Source: Xanthobacter sp. NM-59 | GTDB taxonomy: Bacteria > Pseudomonadota > Alphaproteobacteria > Rhizobiales > Xanthobacteraceae | Length of the DNA stretch: 64,000 nucleotides | Direction: 5' to 3' | NCBI RefSeq assembly: GCF_021401125.1 | Contig: NZ_JACBFQ010000001.1 | Span: 1,054,001-1,118,000 of the forward strand | Shown: positions 19,408-30,263 of the stretch, piece by piece | Position numbering within the stretch: position 1 is the stretch's first letter | Layout of the letters: each line of letters opens with the position of its first letter | The notes under the pieces: generated by a model | The model's input: the letters and a program-made list of their open reading frames with translations, nothing else | Databases searched by the model: none | What the model was told of the DNA's origin: nothing | Position numbers and translations under genes: made by a program

Positions 19408-20883
19408 TCAAGCCGTGGCCCGCCGCGCCTCAGCCACGTCTGCAGTGTTCCATGCCTTGGCTTCCGAAAGCGCGTGGCCATACAGCACGATGCACGGTCC
19501 GCTCGCGCCCTCGGCCACCGCGCTTTCCACCGCCTCCGCCAGGGTCCCGATGGAGGCGGTGACCATGCGCTCCTCGGGCCGTGTGGCGGCAAACACCGCC
19601 ACCGCCGGCGTGGCGGGGTCGAGCCCCGCAGGCACCAGGCGCCCCACCAGCTCCCGCAGCGTGTGACGCGGCATATAGATGACGGTGGTGGCCACCGGAT
19701 CGCTGAGGGCCTTAAGGTCGAGATCCTCCGGCAGGCGCCCATTGCGCGCATGGGCCGTGACGAACTGAAGCCGCCGCGCATGATCGCGATGGGTGAGCGA
19801 GGCGGCCAGCCGGCTCGCCGCGCCCTGGGCGGACGAGATGCCCGGAACCACCTCCACCGGAATGCCCGCGGCGCGGCAGGCCGCGATCTCCTCTCCGGCG
19901 CGGCCGAAGATCATGGGCTCGCCGCCCTTGAGGCGCACCACCCGACGGCCCTCGCGCGCGAGGCTCACCATCAGCGCGTTGATGTCGTCCTGCTTGCAGG
20001 AGGGACCATAGCCGGTCTTGCCCACCAGCATCTTCCGGGCCTCGCGCCGGGCGAAATCGAGCACCGCCCCGGAAACGAGGTCATCATAGAGCACTACGTC
20101 GGCGGATTGCAGCGCGCGCACCGCCTTCAGCGTGAGCAGCTCCGGATCACCCGGCCCCGCCCCCACCAGCACCACCGATCCGCCGAACGTCGGCGCAGCA
20201 GCGTGTAGCAATGCTTCGCGGTCGGCCTCATCGGGGGCCCGGTTGGGCTCCATCAGTGCAAGGGCGCTGAAGCGCTCCCAGAAGCTGCGGCGCGCGGGTG
20301 CCGCAAGCCCCTTCCCCGCGATGAAGCCGCGCCAGGAGCGCGCCGCTTCCGCCCAGACACGGAACCCCAGCGGCAGCAGCGCCTCGATCTTCGCCCGCAC
20401 AGCCTGAGCAAACACGGGCGCGGCGCCATCGGTGGAGATGCCGACCACCAGCGGCGAGCGATTGACCACCGCCCCAAAGGTGAAATCGCTCACCTTCGGC
20501 TTGTCCACCACATTCACCGGTGCGCCCGCCGCGCGTGCAGCCTGGGCAAAATGCCCGGCTTGCGCCTGATCCTGAAAAGCGCCCACCGCGAGGGCCGCGC
20601 CCGCCAGATCCTCCGCCGTCCAGGCGCGCGGGTGGAGGATGATCGGACCACGGGGAGGCTCCTCCACAAGGGCCTGAAGCGAGTCTTCCGGCGCCGGCGC
20701 ATACACCTCCACGCGGGCGCCGGCGGCCGAGAGCAGTTCCACCTTCCAGGTCATGCCGGGCCCTTCGCCCGCCACCACCACGCGCCGGTCCTGAAGACCA
20801 AAGAAGAGCGGCAACCGCGCCAACGGCGCCATGTGGGCCGCGGCGGTGACGCGAGGGCTGCGGATGAGGCCGGACACGGCCAT
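19408..20883 (-). CDS. cysG: siroheme synthase CysG (trifunctional)
   Basis: CysG makes siroheme, the cofactor of sulfite and nitrite reductases, from uroporphyrinogen III by two SAM-dependent methylations, NAD-linked oxidation and iron insertion. The N-terminal part (about 20-220) is the dehydrogenase/ferrochelatase half, with a Rossmann start RVVVAGEGPGMTWKVELL. The C-terminal half is the uroporphyrinogen methyltransferase, with VGAGPGDPELLTLKAVRAL, RLKGGEPMIFGRAGEE and VVPGISSAQGAA. Length 491 is normal. ATG 20881-20883 is used; Met18 is an alternative start. No reductase gene follows directly; a terminator lies 170 bp downstream. Confidence 0.95.
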   Translation of the reverse strand: MAVSGLIRSPRVTAAAHMAPLARLPLFFGLQDRRVVVAGEGPGMTWKVELLSAAGARVEVYAPAPEDSLQALVEEPPRGPIILHPRAWTAEDLAGAALAVGAFQDQAQAGHFAQAARAAGAPVNVVDKPKVSDFTFGAVVNRSPLVVGISTDGAAPVFAQAVRAKIEALLPLGFRVWAEAARSWRGFIAGKGLAAPARRSFWERFSALALMEPNRAPDEADREALLHAAAPTFGGSVVLVGAGPGDPELLTLKAVRALQSADVVLYDDLVSGAVLDFARREARKMLVGKTGYGPSCKQDDINALMVSLAREGRRVVRLKGGEPMIFGRAGEEIAACRAAGIPVEVVPGISSAQGAASRLAASLTHRDHARRLQFVTAHARNGRLPEDLDLKALSDPVATTVIYMPRHTLRELVGRLVPAGLDPATPAVAVFAATRPEERMVTASIGTLAEAVESAVAEGASGPCIVLYGHALSEAKAWNTADVAEARRATA

Positions 20884-20971
20884 GGGCTCTCAACTCCATG
20901 AAACGCACCGGCCCATGCCGGCACATTTCACAGCATATGTGAGCACCAGATATTATTCAACACATAACGAA

Positions 20972-20989
20972 GTGAATTTTATAATTCAC
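20972..20989. promoter_or_regulatory. palindrome in the AT-rich cysG promoter region
   Basis: GTGAATT (20972-20978) and AATTCAC (20983-20989) form a perfect 7-bp inverted repeat with a 4-bp centre, about 90 bp upstream of the cysG start, in a 60-bp AT-rich island unusual for this genome. It looks like an operator for a dimeric regulator of sulfur or siroheme genes. Which regulator is unknown; an Rrf2-type protein is one guess from site shape. Confidence 0.5.
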
Positions 20990-21002
20990 AATATTATGTC
21001 GT

Positions 21003-23999
21003 TTAATGAGCCTCATCCCAGTTGGCTGCGGCCCGCGCATCCACCTTCAGCGGCACGGCGAGCTGCACGGCTGGGGCGGCGGCTGTCTCCATCACCTCAC
21101 GCACCAGAGGCAGGGTTTTTTCCACCTCGCCCTCGGGCACCTCGAACACCAGTTCGTCGTGCACCTGCAGCAGCATACGGGCGGAGAGCTTCGCCTCGTC
21201 CAAGGCCGGTTCCATGCGGATCATGGCGCGGCGGATGATGTCCGCGGCCGTGCCTTGCAGGCGGGCATTAATGGCCGCGCGCTCGTTGAAGGCGCGGATG
21301 GAGGGATTCTTGGCGGCGATGTCCGGATAGTGGCATTGCCGGCCGAACAGGGTTTCCACATACCCGTGCTCGCGGCAGAAGGCCTTGGTCACCTCCATAT
21401 AGTCGCGAATACCCGGGAAGCGCTCGAAATAGCGCTTGATATACTGGCTCGCCTCCTCGCGCGGGATACCCAGCTGGTTGGCGAGGCCGAAAGCGGAAAT
21501 GCCGTAGATAATGCCGAAATTGATGGCCTTGGCCCGGCGGCGCACCTCGCTGGGCATGTCCTTCACCGGCACGCCGAACATTTCGGAGGCGGTCATGGCA
21601 TGGATGTCAAGCCCGTCCTGAAACGCCTGCCGGAGCGCGGGAATTTCCGCGATCTCCGCCAATAGGCGCAGCTCGATCTGCGAATAGTCGGCGGAAACCA
21701 GCTTGTTGCCCGCCTCCGCCACGAACGCACGGCGGATGCGCCGGCCCTCCTCCGTTCGCACCGGGATGTTCTGCAGGTTCGGATCGGAGGACGACAGCCG
21801 CCCCGTGGTGGTGGCCGCCAGGGCGTAGGAGGTGTGAACGCGATGCGTGTCACGGTTCACGAAATTGGGCAGCGCGTCCGTGTAAGTGGAGCGCAGCTTG
21901 GAGAGCTGGCGCCATTGCAGGATCTTCTGCGGCAGCGGGTGGCCCGATTCCGCCAGCTCCTCCAGCACATTGGCCTTGGTGGACCAGGCCCCCGTCGGGG
22001 TCTTGGAGCCGCCCGGCAGGCCCATCTTGCCAAACAGGATGTCCCCAATCTGCTTGGGGCTGCCCACATTGATCTTCTCGCCCGCGATCTCGCCGATCTC
22101 ATCCTCCACCCGCGCCGCGCCCTGGGCGAACTCGGACGAAAGGCGCGCCAAAAGGGCCTTGTCGATGGAGATGCCCCGCGCCTCCATGCGCGTGAGCACG
22201 GGGATCAACGGCCGCTCCAGGGTCTCATAGACCGTGGTCTTGGCGTCCGAGACGAGGCGCGGCTTCAGCGCCAGCCACAGGCGCAGGGTCACGTCCGCAT
22301 CCTCGGCGGCGTATTGGGTGGCGGGCTCCAGGGCGATCTTGTCGAAGGTCACCTGCGCCTTGCCCTTGCCCACCACCTCGGTGAAGGCGATGGGCGTGTG
22401 ACCCAGGTGGCGCACGGAAAGCTCGTCCATGCCGTGGCCATTGAGGCCGGCATCGAGCGCATAGGAAATGCACATGGTGCAGTCGATGGGCGCCACTGTG
22501 ATGCCGTAGCGCGACAGCATCAGCACGTCATATTTGGCGTTGTGGCCAATCTTGAGGGTGCCCTTGTCCTCCAGCATGGGCTTGAGGATGGCGATGGCGG
22601 CCTGAAGAGGGATCTGCCCGGCCAGCGGCTCGCTGAACAGCCCCTCCCCCGCGCCCACATGGGCGAGAGGAATATAGCAGGCCTCGTTGGGCGAAAGCGC
22701 CAGGGACACGCCCACCAGATCCGCCGACATGGGATCGAGCGAGGTGGTTTCCGTGTCGAAGGCGACGAAGCCCTGATCCATGGCCTTGGCGCACCACGCC
22801 TCAAGCTCGGCCGCATCGGTCACGCACTTGTAGGCGCTGCGGTCCACCGGCGTGGCGCGGGCGGCCTCGGCCCGGGCGCGGGCGAGATCGGCGGGCTTCA
22901 GAATGGAATCGCCGCCGGCATCCTTGGGCTGCGCGCTGGCAGCCTTTGCTCGGGCGGCCTTGCCCGTCTCCGGCTCGGCATCCTCTTGCGCCTCGCCGGG
23001 GGTGAACAGGCCCTGGGGAGCAAGCTTGGGGTCCGGGTCGATGAGGCTCGCGTCAATGCCATAGGCCTCGGCCACACGGCGGGTAATGGTGGTGAATTCC
23101 ATGGCCTTCAGGAAGGCGACCAGGGGCTTGGCCTCCGGCTGCTCCAGCACCAGGTCCTCAAGCGGCACTTCCACCGCCACGTCCCGCACCAGCTCCACCA
23201 GCTGCTTGGAGACGCGGGCGGATTCCTCGTTCTCCATCAGCGACTGGCGGCGCTTGGGCTGCTTGATCTCACCGGCGCGGGCGAGCAGCGTGTCAAGGTC
23301 GCCATATTCATTGATCAGCTGGGCGGCGGTCTTGATGCCGATGCCGGGCACGCCGGGCACATTGTCAGTGGAATCGCCGGCCAGGGCCTGCACGTCCACC
23401 ACCTTTTCCGGTGGCACGCCGAAATATTCCAGCACCTCCGCCTCGCCGATGCGCCGTTCCGGCCGCGCGCCGCGCCCGCCGCTCTCGCCGGATGCGGGGT
23501 CATACATGGCCACATGGGGGCCGATGAGCTGCATCAAATCCTTGTCGGCAGAGACGATGAGCACTTCCGCCCCCGCCTTCACGGCCTGGTCGGCATAGGT
23601 GGCGATGAGGTCGTCGGCCTCGTAGCGCGCCTGCTCCACCGGCACCAGGCCGAAGGCGCGCACCGCCTCGCGCATCAGCGGGAACTGGGGAATGAGCTCG
23701 TCCGGCGGATCGGAACGGTTGGCCTTATAAGCGGGGTAGAGTGCCTTGCGGAAGGAGTCTTCCGACTTGTCGAAGATGATGGCGAGATGAGTGGGTTTGA
23801 TGCCCACCGCACCGTCGCGCACAAACTGGAACAGCTTGGTGCAGAACAGGCGCACCGCCCCCGTGGGCAGCCGGTCGGAGCGGAAATTATACTTCCGGTC
23901 CTGGTTGATGGACTGGAAATAGGCCCGGAACACGAAGGAAGAGCCATCCACCAGGAACACATGGTCTCCGGGCTGAATGGGGCGGGGCGAAGGGGACAT
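21003..23999 (-). CDS. polA: DNA polymerase I
   Basis: PolA fills gaps and removes RNA primers in replication and repair. The 998-residue protein has all three domains: 5'-3' exonuclease (residues 10-300, starting FLVDGSSFVFRAYF), 3'-5' exonuclease with the intact acidic motif FDTETTSLD near residue 414 and AAEDADVTLRLW, and the polymerase with motif A DYSQIELRLL (about 773), motif B RRRAKAINFGIIYGIS and motif C VHDELVFE (about 950). ATG 23997-23999 is chosen over an upstream in-frame start because it precedes the conserved domain by only 14 residues. The long open frame on the opposite strand is a GC-rich shadow. Confidence 0.96.
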   Translation of the reverse strand: MSPSPRPIQPGDHVFLVDGSSFVFRAYFQSINQDRKYNFRSDRLPTGAVRLFCTKLFQFVRDGAVGIKPTHLAIIFDKSEDSFRKALYPAYKANRSDPPDELIPQFPLMREAVRAFGLVPVEQARYEADDLIATYADQAVKAGAEVLIVSADKDLMQLIGPHVAMYDPASGESGGRGARPERRIGEAEVLEYFGVPPEKVVDVQALAGDSTDNVPGVPGIGIKTAAQLINEYGDLDTLLARAGEIKQPKRRQSLMENEESARVSKQLVELVRDVAVEVPLEDLVLEQPEAKPLVAFLKAMEFTTITRRVAEAYGIDASLIDPDPKLAPQGLFTPGEAQEDAEPETGKAARAKAASAQPKDAGGDSILKPADLARARAEAARATPVDRSAYKCVTDAAELEAWCAKAMDQGFVAFDTETTSLDPMSADLVGVSLALSPNEACYIPLAHVGAGEGLFSEPLAGQIPLQAAIAILKPMLEDKGTLKIGHNAKYDVLMLSRYGITVAPIDCTMCISYALDAGLNGHGMDELSVRHLGHTPIAFTEVVGKGKAQVTFDKIALEPATQYAAEDADVTLRLWLALKPRLVSDAKTTVYETLERPLIPVLTRMEARGISIDKALLARLSSEFAQGAARVEDEIGEIAGEKINVGSPKQIGDILFGKMGLPGGSKTPTGAWSTKANVLEELAESGHPLPQKILQWRQLSKLRSTYTDALPNFVNRDTHRVHTSYALAATTTGRLSSSDPNLQNIPVRTEEGRRIRRAFVAEAGNKLVSADYSQIELRLLAEIAEIPALRQAFQDGLDIHAMTASEMFGVPVKDMPSEVRRRAKAINFGIIYGISAFGLANQLGIPREEASQYIKRYFERFPGIRDYMEVTKAFCREHGYVETLFGRQCHYPDIAAKNPSIRAFNERAAINARLQGTAADIIRRAMIRMEPALDEAKLSARMLLQVHDELVFEVPEGEVEKTLPLVREVMETAAAPAVQLAVPLKVDARAAANWDEAH

Positions 24000-24388
24000 G
24001 GCAGGAATCCGTCGTGGCGCCGGGCGGCGCGGGGCAAAGCGCCGCGCACGATGCCCCACGCCCGACTTCCGAACAACCCTGCAGGTCGCGCAGCCGCCCC
24101 GCGCCCGTCATCCCGGCCCCTCGCATCTGACGCGAGGCCTTGAGCCCCGGACACAGCGACATTTGTGGACGGACATTCAAGGAACGGGGATCCGTCGAAC
24201 GCACATTCCCTTCCCGCATACGGGAGAGGATCAGGGAGGGGCAGCAAGACCGCCCCTTCCGCGAAACACAGCCTTCAAGCGCAGTGGTGCTTCGAGACCC
24301 CGCCCTTTCGCGTCCTTGCGTCCCGCGTTCGTCGCGGGCATCCCCTCCCCCGCAACCGGGAGAGGGGCGGCGGGAAGAACGCCCGGCG
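24000..24388. other. intergenic region between hppA and polA
   Basis: No gene is supported here. The region contains the polA promoter side and several GC-rich patches; I see no RNA gene, no clear operator and no strong terminator for hppA. Confidence 0.5.
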
Positions 24389-26530
24389 TCAGTGCCCGAG
24401 CACGGCGAGCAGCAGCAGGGCCACGATGTTGGTGATCTTGATCATGGGATTCACCGCCGGGCCCGCCGTGTCCTTATAGGGATCACCCACGGTGTCGCCG
24501 GTGACGGCCGCCTTGTGCGCTTCGGACCCCTTTTCGTGGCGCACGCCGTCCTTGTCCACGAAGCCGTCCTCGAACGACTTCTTGGCATTGTCCCAGGCAC
24601 CGCCGCCGGAGGTCATGGAGATGGCCACGAACAGGCCGGTGACGATGACGCCCAGCAGCATGGCCCCCACCGCCGAGAAGGCCGCCGACTTGCCGGCCAC
24701 CCCGCCGCCCGCCACGACATAAATGGCGAAGAAACACACCACCGGCGAGAGCACCGGCAGCAGCGAGGGTACGATCATCTCCTTGATGGCGGCGCGGGTG
24801 AGCATGTCCACAGCGCGGGAATAATCGGGCTTTTCGCGGCCGGCCATGATTCCCGGCTTCTCGCGGAACTGCCGGCGCACCTCTTCCACGATGGCGGAGG
24901 CGGCGCGGCCCACCGCCGTCATGCCCATGGCCGCGAACAGGAAGGGCAGCAGCCCGCCGAACAGCAGGCCCACCACCACATAGGGGTTGTCGAGGGAGAA
25001 ATTGGGCGTGACGCCCGCGAAATAGGTGCCCTCCCCCGCCTGGGAGATGAAATATTTCAGGTCCTGGTTATAAGCCGCGAACAGCACCAGGGCACCGAGG
25101 CCCGCCGAGCCGATGGCATAGCCCTTGGTGACTGCCTTGGTGGTGTTGCCCACCGCGTCGAGGGCATCGGTGGACTGGCGCACCTCCTTGGGCAGGCCGC
25201 TCATCTCGGCGATGCCGCCCGCATTGTCGGTGACCGGGCCGAAGGCGTCGAGCGCCACGATCATGCCGGCCAGCGCCAGCATGGTGGTGGCCGCGATGGC
25301 GATGCCGAACAGGCCGGCAAAGCCATAAGCCGCCAGAATGCCGGCAATGATCACGAGGGTCGGCAGCGCCGTCGCCTCCAACGAGACCGCGAGGCCCTGG
25401 ATGATGTTGGTGCCGTGCCCCGTCACCGAAGCCTGGGCGATGGACACCACGGGCCGATGGCCGGTGCCCGTGTAATATTCGGTGATGACCACGATGGCCG
25501 CCGTCACCAGCAGCCCGACAATGCCGCACAGGAACAGGGCCGTGCCGGTGAAGGCCGCCCCCTCGATGGCGCCGAAGCCCGGCAGCAGCCAGGTGACCGC
25601 CGCCAGAGCGAACACCGAGAGCCCGGCGGTTGCCAGAAGCCCGCGATAGAGCGCGCCCATGATGGAGGAGTTGGGCCCCAGCTTCACGAAGAAGGTGCCG
25701 GCGATGGAGGTGAGGATGCAGGCCGCGCCGATGGCCAGCGGATAGATCTGCATCACGTGGAGCGTGGCCGGGGTGGCGGCGAAGAAGATGGCGGCGAGCA
25801 CCATGGTGGCCACCACCGTCACCGCATAGGTCTCGAACAGGTCCGCCGCCATGCCGGCGCAATCGCCGACATTGTCGCCCACATTGTCGGCGATGGTGGC
25901 GGGGTTGCGTGGGTCGTCCTCGGGAATGCCCACCTCCACCTTGCCCACGAGGTCGCCGCCCACGTCCGCTCCCTTGGTGAAGATGCCGCCGCCGAGCCGC
26001 GCGAAGATGGAGATGAGCGAGGCGCCGAAGCCCAGCGCCACCAGCGCGTCCACCACCGTGCGGCTGTTGGGGGCGAAGCCCAGGCCCGCCGTGAGCACCA
26101 GGAAGTAGACGCTCACCCCCAGCAGCGCGAGGCCCGCCACCAGCAGGCCGGTGACCGCGCCGGCCTTGAAGGCGAGATCCAGCCCACCGCCGAGGGAGCG
26201 CATCGCCGCCTGGGCGGTGCGCACATTGGCCCGCACCGAAACGTTCATGCCGATGAAGCCGGCCGCCGCCGAGAGCACCGCGCCAATGGCGAAGCCCGCC
26301 GCCACCAGCCAGCCCAGGAACACGCCGACCAGCACGAAGATGACGACACCCACCGCGCCGATGGTGAGATATTGCCGCCGGAGATAAGCTGCCGCCCCCT
26401 CCGCGATGGCGGCGGCGATCTCCTGCATGCGGGCCGATCCGGGATCGGCCTCCATGAGGCTACGGACCGCCCAGGCCCCATAAGCAATGGCCAGAAGGCC
26501 ACAGGCGATGATCGGCAGCAGAGCCAGCAT
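24389..26530 (-). CDS. hppA: proton-pumping inorganic pyrophosphatase, K+-insensitive type
   Basis: HppA is a multi-pass membrane protein that couples pyrophosphate hydrolysis to proton transport. The 713-residue protein starts at ATG 26528-26530 with GAGGAGAGG upstream. Conserved substrate-site blocks are present: [36 protein letters not shown] and [17 protein letters not shown]. The segment [16 protein letters not shown] has Lys where potassium-dependent enzymes have Ala, which by established knowledge marks the K+-independent class. About 15 membrane helices are apparent. Confidence 0.95.
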   Translation of the reverse strand: MLALLPIIACGLLAIAYGAWAVRSLMEADPGSARMQEIAAAIAEGAAAYLRRQYLTIGAVGVVIFVLVGVFLGWLVAAGFAIGAVLSAAAGFIGMNVSVRANVRTAQAAMRSLGGGLDLAFKAGAVTGLLVAGLALLGVSVYFLVLTAGLGFAPNSRTVVDALVALGFGASLISIFARLGGGIFTKGADVGGDLVGKVEVGIPEDDPRNPATIADNVGDNVGDCAGMAADLFETYAVTVVATMVLAAIFFAATPATLHVMQIYPLAIGAACILTSIAGTFFVKLGPNSSIMGALYRGLLATAGLSVFALAAVTWLLPGFGAIEGAAFTGTALFLCGIVGLLVTAAIVVITEYYTGTGHRPVVSIAQASVTGHGTNIIQGLAVSLEATALPTLVIIAGILAAYGFAGLFGIAIAATTMLALAGMIVALDAFGPVTDNAGGIAEMSGLPKEVRQSTDALDAVGNTTKAVTKGYAIGSAGLGALVLFAAYNQDLKYFISQAGEGTYFAGVTPNFSLDNPYVVVGLLFGGLLPFLFAAMGMTAVGRAASAIVEEVRRQFREKPGIMAGREKPDYSRAVDMLTRAAIKEMIVPSLLPVLSPVVCFFAIYVVAGGGVAGKSAAFSAVGAMLLGVIVTGLFVAISMTSGGGAWDNAKKSFEDGFVDKDGVRHEKGSEAHKAAVTGDTVGDPYKDTAGPAVNPMIKITNIVALLLLAVLGH

Positions 26531-26748
26531 GGGGCCTCTCCTCAAGGGTTTCCGAGTCTTCGTTATTATACCAGCGAGTGTGTGTGGGAAGACGACAGCC
26601 GGCAAGGCCCCAGCCTCGCGCTGCGGTAGAGTTGACGCTCACATGCTGCAGCGCACCATCCGCCACCCGATGACGGACCCGGGCCAGCGGCCCGCCGCGC
26701 GCGGCATCGGCAGCGCGGAAACATTCGCCAGAAGCGGCAGAGTGCCCG

Positions 26749-26777
26749 CACCCATCCGCCGGCACGCCGGATGGGTG
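26749..26777. promoter_or_regulatory. strong hairpin between hppA and rimO
   Basis: CACCCATCCG (26749-26758) and CGGATGGGTG (26768-26777) are a perfect 10-bp inverted repeat with a 9-nt loop, in the 403-bp divergent gap between hppA and rimO. No T-run follows. Its function is unknown (RNA hairpin in a leader, or an operator). Apart from this I see nothing coding in the gap. Confidence 0.4.
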
Positions 26778-26933
26778 GCTGAGTGGCTCCCGCGGAAGCA
26801 CTCCGGCACCAGCCTTTGCCTCGCCCCGCCGCGCGCGCCGCATTGCCGGGATTGACGGCGAGCCCCGCGTCCCCTAACCCCTGCGCCTTCATTCCCGGAC
26901 ATCGCCCCAACTTTCGAGAAGCCGCCGCGCATC

Positions 26934-28277
26934 ATGGCCGAGACCGCGCAGAAGTCGCCCCGCATTTCCTTTGTTTCCCTCGGCTGCCCGAAGGCGCTGG
27001 TGGATTCCGAGCGCATCATCACCAGCCTGCGCGCGGAGGGCTATGAGCTCACCAAGAGCCATGCGGGGGCTGATCTCGTCATCGTGAACACCTGCGGCTT
27101 CCTCGACAGCGCCAAGGCGGAGAGCCTCTCGGCTATCGGTGAGGCGCTGGCGGAAAACGGCAAGGTGGTGGTCACCGGCTGCATGGGCGCGGAGCCCGAC
27201 CAGATCACCGCCGCCCATCCCGGCGTGCTGGCGGTGACTGGCCCCCAGCAATATGAAAGCGTGCTCGCCGCCGTGCACCAGGCCGTGCCGCCCCAGCACG
27301 ACCCGTTCCTGGACCTGGTGCCCGACCAGGGGGTGAAGCTCACCCCGCGCCATTATGCCTATCTGAAGATCTCGGAGGGCTGCTCTAACCGCTGCACCTT
27401 CTGCATCATCCCCAAGCTGCGCGGCGACCTCGTCTCGCGCCCCGCCGGCGAGGTGCTGCGCGAGGCGGAAAAGCTGGTGAAGGCGGGCGTGAAGGAACTG
27501 CTCGTCATCTCCCAGGACACCTCGGCCTATGGCCAGGACCTGCGCTATGCGCCGAGCCTGTGGAAGAGCGCCGATGGCGACAAGGAGGTGGCCACCCGCT
27601 TCCTCGACCTTGCCGCCGCCTTGGGCGATCTCGGCGCCTGGGTGCGCCTGCATTATGTCTATCCCTATCCCCACGTGGACGCGGTGATGGACCTGATGGC
27701 CGCCGGCAAGGTGCTGCCCTATCTGGACATTCCCTTCCAGCACGCGAGCCCCTCCGTGCTCAGGCGCATGAAGCGCCCCGCCTCCCAGGAAAAGACCCTG
27801 GCCCGCATCCAGTCCTGGCGCGAAAAGGTGCCGGACCTCACCTTGCGGTCCACCTTCATCGTCGGCTTTCCCGGCGAGACGGAAGACGAGTTCCAGGAGC
27901 TGCTGGACTTCCTGCAGGAAGCCGAGATTGACCGCGCCGGCGCCTTCAAGTTCGAGCCGGTGGCGGGGGCGGTGGCCAATGGGCTGGAAAACCCCGTGCC
28001 GGAAGAGGTGAAGGCCGAGCGCTATGATCGCTTCATGCGCGCCCAGCAGGCGGTTTCCGCCCGCCGGCTGAAGCGCAAGGTGGGCACGCGCCAGCAGGTC
28101 ATCATCGATCAGGTGACCCCCTTCGGCGGCATCGGCCGCACCAAGGGTGACGCGCCCGAGATCGACGGCACGGTGAAGGTGGCCGCCCGCCGTCCGCTGC
28201 GCGTCGGCGAGATTACCTCGGTGAAGATCGAGGGCTCCGACGCCTACGACCTTTCGGGCACCGCCACCGGCTTCTGA
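26934..28277 (+). CDS. rimO: ribosomal protein S12 methylthiotransferase RimO
   Basis: RimO is a radical-SAM enzyme that adds a methylthio group to an aspartate of ribosomal protein S12. The 447-residue protein has the N-terminal UPF0004 domain with cysteines in [22 protein letters not shown] and [10 protein letters not shown] (auxiliary 4Fe-4S cluster), the radical-SAM motif C150-SNR-C154-TF-C157, and a C-terminal TRAM domain ([18 protein letters not shown]). [10 protein letters not shown] and the IIPKLRG stretch favour RimO over MiaB. Confidence 0.95.
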   Translation: MAETAQKSPRISFVSLGCPKALVDSERIITSLRAEGYELTKSHAGADLVIVNTCGFLDSAKAESLSAIGEALAENGKVVVTGCMGAEPDQITAAHPGVLAVTGPQQYESVLAAVHQAVPPQHDPFLDLVPDQGVKLTPRHYAYLKISEGCSNRCTFCIIPKLRGDLVSRPAGEVLREAEKLVKAGVKELLVISQDTSAYGQDLRYAPSLWKSADGDKEVATRFLDLAAALGDLGAWVRLHYVYPYPHVDAVMDLMAAGKVLPYLDIPFQHASPSVLRRMKRPASQEKTLARIQSWREKVPDLTLRSTFIVGFPGETEDEFQELLDFLQEAEIDRAGAFKFEPVAGAVANGLENPVPEEVKAERYDRFMRAQQAVSARRLKRKVGTRQQVIIDQVTPFGGIGRTKGDAPEIDGTVKVAARRPLRVGEITSVKIEGSDAYDLSGTATGF

Positions 28278-28537
28278 CGCCTCGCAGGCCGGCACCGGAA
28301 GAGCCGCGCCGGCATCGCGCCGTAGCTCTCCCGTGGCAGGCGGGTGAAATCCGCCTGTCGCTTCAGCCCTCGATCATTGTTGCATTGCACAAGCTGGGCC
28401 ATTCGATTTAGGGTCTGCAGCCTTTCTCGAAGCGGCATCTGCTCAGGTCATCCGTTCCCGAACCCAGGGGCGCGTTGGGGCGCGGTCAGGCCGGTCCGCG
28501 TCGCGACACCTGTGAGTTTCCGCCGCGGAGCATTTGC

Positions 28538-30193
28538 ATGTCTGTCCTTATCGGGCTGCTCGCCGGTCTCGGCTTCATTTTCATCGGCACGCAATTTCTC
28601 ACCGCCAACATGAAGCAGGTGGTGGGTCCGGGCTTCCAGCGCCTCGTCGCGCGGGCAACGGGCCATCCGCTCCGTGCCTCGCTGGTGGGCGTGCTCGCGG
28701 GGGCAACCATCCAGAGCACCAATGCGGTGACGTTCATCGTCATCGGCCTGGTCTCGGCCGGGGCGGCCACGGTGCGCAATGCCATGCCCATCGTCACCTG
28801 GTCCTATGCGGGCTCGACCCTGCGGCTGCTGCTGGCGTCGTTCGACATCGACCTCGTCATCATGAGCGGCATCGCGGTGATCGGCTTTGCCTATCTGCTG
28901 GGCTATGACCGTGATGCGCGCTACCGCAACTTCGTCGCGGCCATGCTGGGCCTGTTCCTACTGCTTTATGGCGTGCAGCTGACCACCGACGCTTCCAGCT
29001 CGCTGCGCGACTCCGAAACGCTCAAGGCGGTCCTGTCCTTCGCCGACCAGTTCTATTTCTGGGGCTTCATCGCCGGCACCGCGCTCGCGGCCGTGGTGCA
29101 GGGGCAGACGGTTTCGGTGATCGTGGTGGCGCTGGCGGCGGCCGGCGTGCTCGCCATCGACCAAACCTTCCTCATCGTGGTGGGCGCCAATCTTGGTTCC
29201 GGCATCATGACCCTGGCGCAGGGGTCGAGCCTGAAGGGCACGGCGCGCCAGCTCAATCTTTACCAGCTCGTGCTCAAGCTGGTGGGCACGGCCATCCTGC
29301 TGCCGCTGCTCACCATCGAGCACTATACGGGTATCCCCCTCATCCGCGCCTTCGTCACCGATCTGACGGCGGATGCCGCGCTGCAGGTGACGGCGGTGCA
29401 CTGGCTGTTCCAGATCGTCTCGGCGGTGGCGGCCTCCGCCTTCAACGGCCCGCTGTTTGCCCTCATCGAGCGCTGGAGCCCGCCGACCGCCACGGAGAAC
29501 CTGAGCAAGCCCATGTTCATCACCGGCTATGCGGAAAGCCAGTCGGTGACGGCCGTGACCCTGGCCGAGCAGGAGCAGCGCCGCCTGGTGCGCCGCCTGC
29601 CCCACTTCCTCGACCAGGTGCGGAACAATCCCGGCGCCACCGCGGACGACGATGAAACCACCGCCAACGCCGCCAACGCCTCCCCCAAGGATCTGCGGCA
29701 GGCCGGCGACGAGCTAGCCCGGGACATCGACGCGTTCCTGAAGCGGGCCCTGCAGAATCCCGGCGCGCCCGCCGAGCAGGACGCGCTGATGGGCCTTTGG
29801 AACTGCAACCAATATGTCCATGGGCTGCATGCCGCCCTTGGCTCCATGGCCAAGACCCTGGCGGATCTCGCCAAGATCCCCGAGGTGGTGCCGACCGCCG
29901 CCAACCTCGCGGAGGCGACCCACGCCATGCTCACCTCGGTCATCGCGGAGCTGGAGAGTTTCGACGAGGATTCAGTCGACATGATCCGCGCCCTCACCGC
30001 CGAGCGGTCCGATGTCCTGCGCAAGATGCGTGAGGAGCTGATGGCCCGCGCGCCCAATGTGGCGCCCGCGCAGTGGCAGATGCTGTGGCAGGCCATGGAC
30101 CATCTCGAGCAAACGGCATGGCTGCTGCGCCGCCTCACCGCCAACCTGGCCGCAGGCCCCATGGGCGACGCGGTCCGCCGTCGCGCAGCCTGA
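28538..30193 (+). CDS. Na/Pi cotransporter family protein with PhoU-like C-terminus
   Basis: The protein belongs to the NptA/YjbB-like Na+/phosphate symporter family. It starts at ATG 28538 (MSVLIGLLAGLGFIFIGT); the membrane part (to about residue 320) carries the duplicated signature with a Gln-Ser-Thr motif (GATIQSTNAVT; VVQGQTVSVIVV). The C-terminal 200 residues are helical and PhoU-like (residues from about 350). It may import or export phosphate; direction cannot be read from sequence. It is the last core gene before the mobile island. Confidence 0.85.
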   Translation: MSVLIGLLAGLGFIFIGTQFLTANMKQVVGPGFQRLVARATGHPLRASLVGVLAGATIQSTNAVTFIVIGLVSAGAATVRNAMPIVTWSYAGSTLRLLLASFDIDLVIMSGIAVIGFAYLLGYDRDARYRNFVAAMLGLFLLLYGVQLTTDASSSLRDSETLKAVLSFADQFYFWGFIAGTALAAVVQGQTVSVIVVALAAAGVLAIDQTFLIVVGANLGSGIMTLAQGSSLKGTARQLNLYQLVLKLVGTAILLPLLTIEHYTGIPLIRAFVTDLTADAALQVTAVHWLFQIVSAVAASAFNGPLFALIERWSPPTATENLSKPMFITGYAESQSVTAVTLAEQEQRRLVRRLPHFLDQVRNNPGATADDDETTANAANASPKDLRQAGDELARDIDAFLKRALQNPGAPAEQDALMGLWNCNQYVHGLHAALGSMAKTLADLAKIPEVVPTAANLAEATHAMLTSVIAELESFDEDSVDMIRALTAERSDVLRKMREELMARAPNVAPAQWQMLWQAMDHLEQTAWLLRRLTANLAAGPMGDAVRRRAA

Positions 30194-30263
30194 GAAGCTC
30201 CGCAGGCAAGCCTCGGCAGGAGAGACGCCGGAAACCACGCCCCCCGCGGGCACGCGGCGGCTC

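Noticed and set aside
21834-26629. Long plus-strand frames opposite polA and hppA (about 770 and 830 codons)
   Set aside because: They are shadow frames of highly conserved minus-strand genes in GC-rich DNA, rich in His, Arg and Gly with no domain.
26771-26820. GGATGGGTGGCTGAGTGGC as the start of a tRNA-Ser or tRNA-Leu
   Set aside because: The bases are one arm of a hairpin and no anticodon arm, T-arm or acceptor complement follows.
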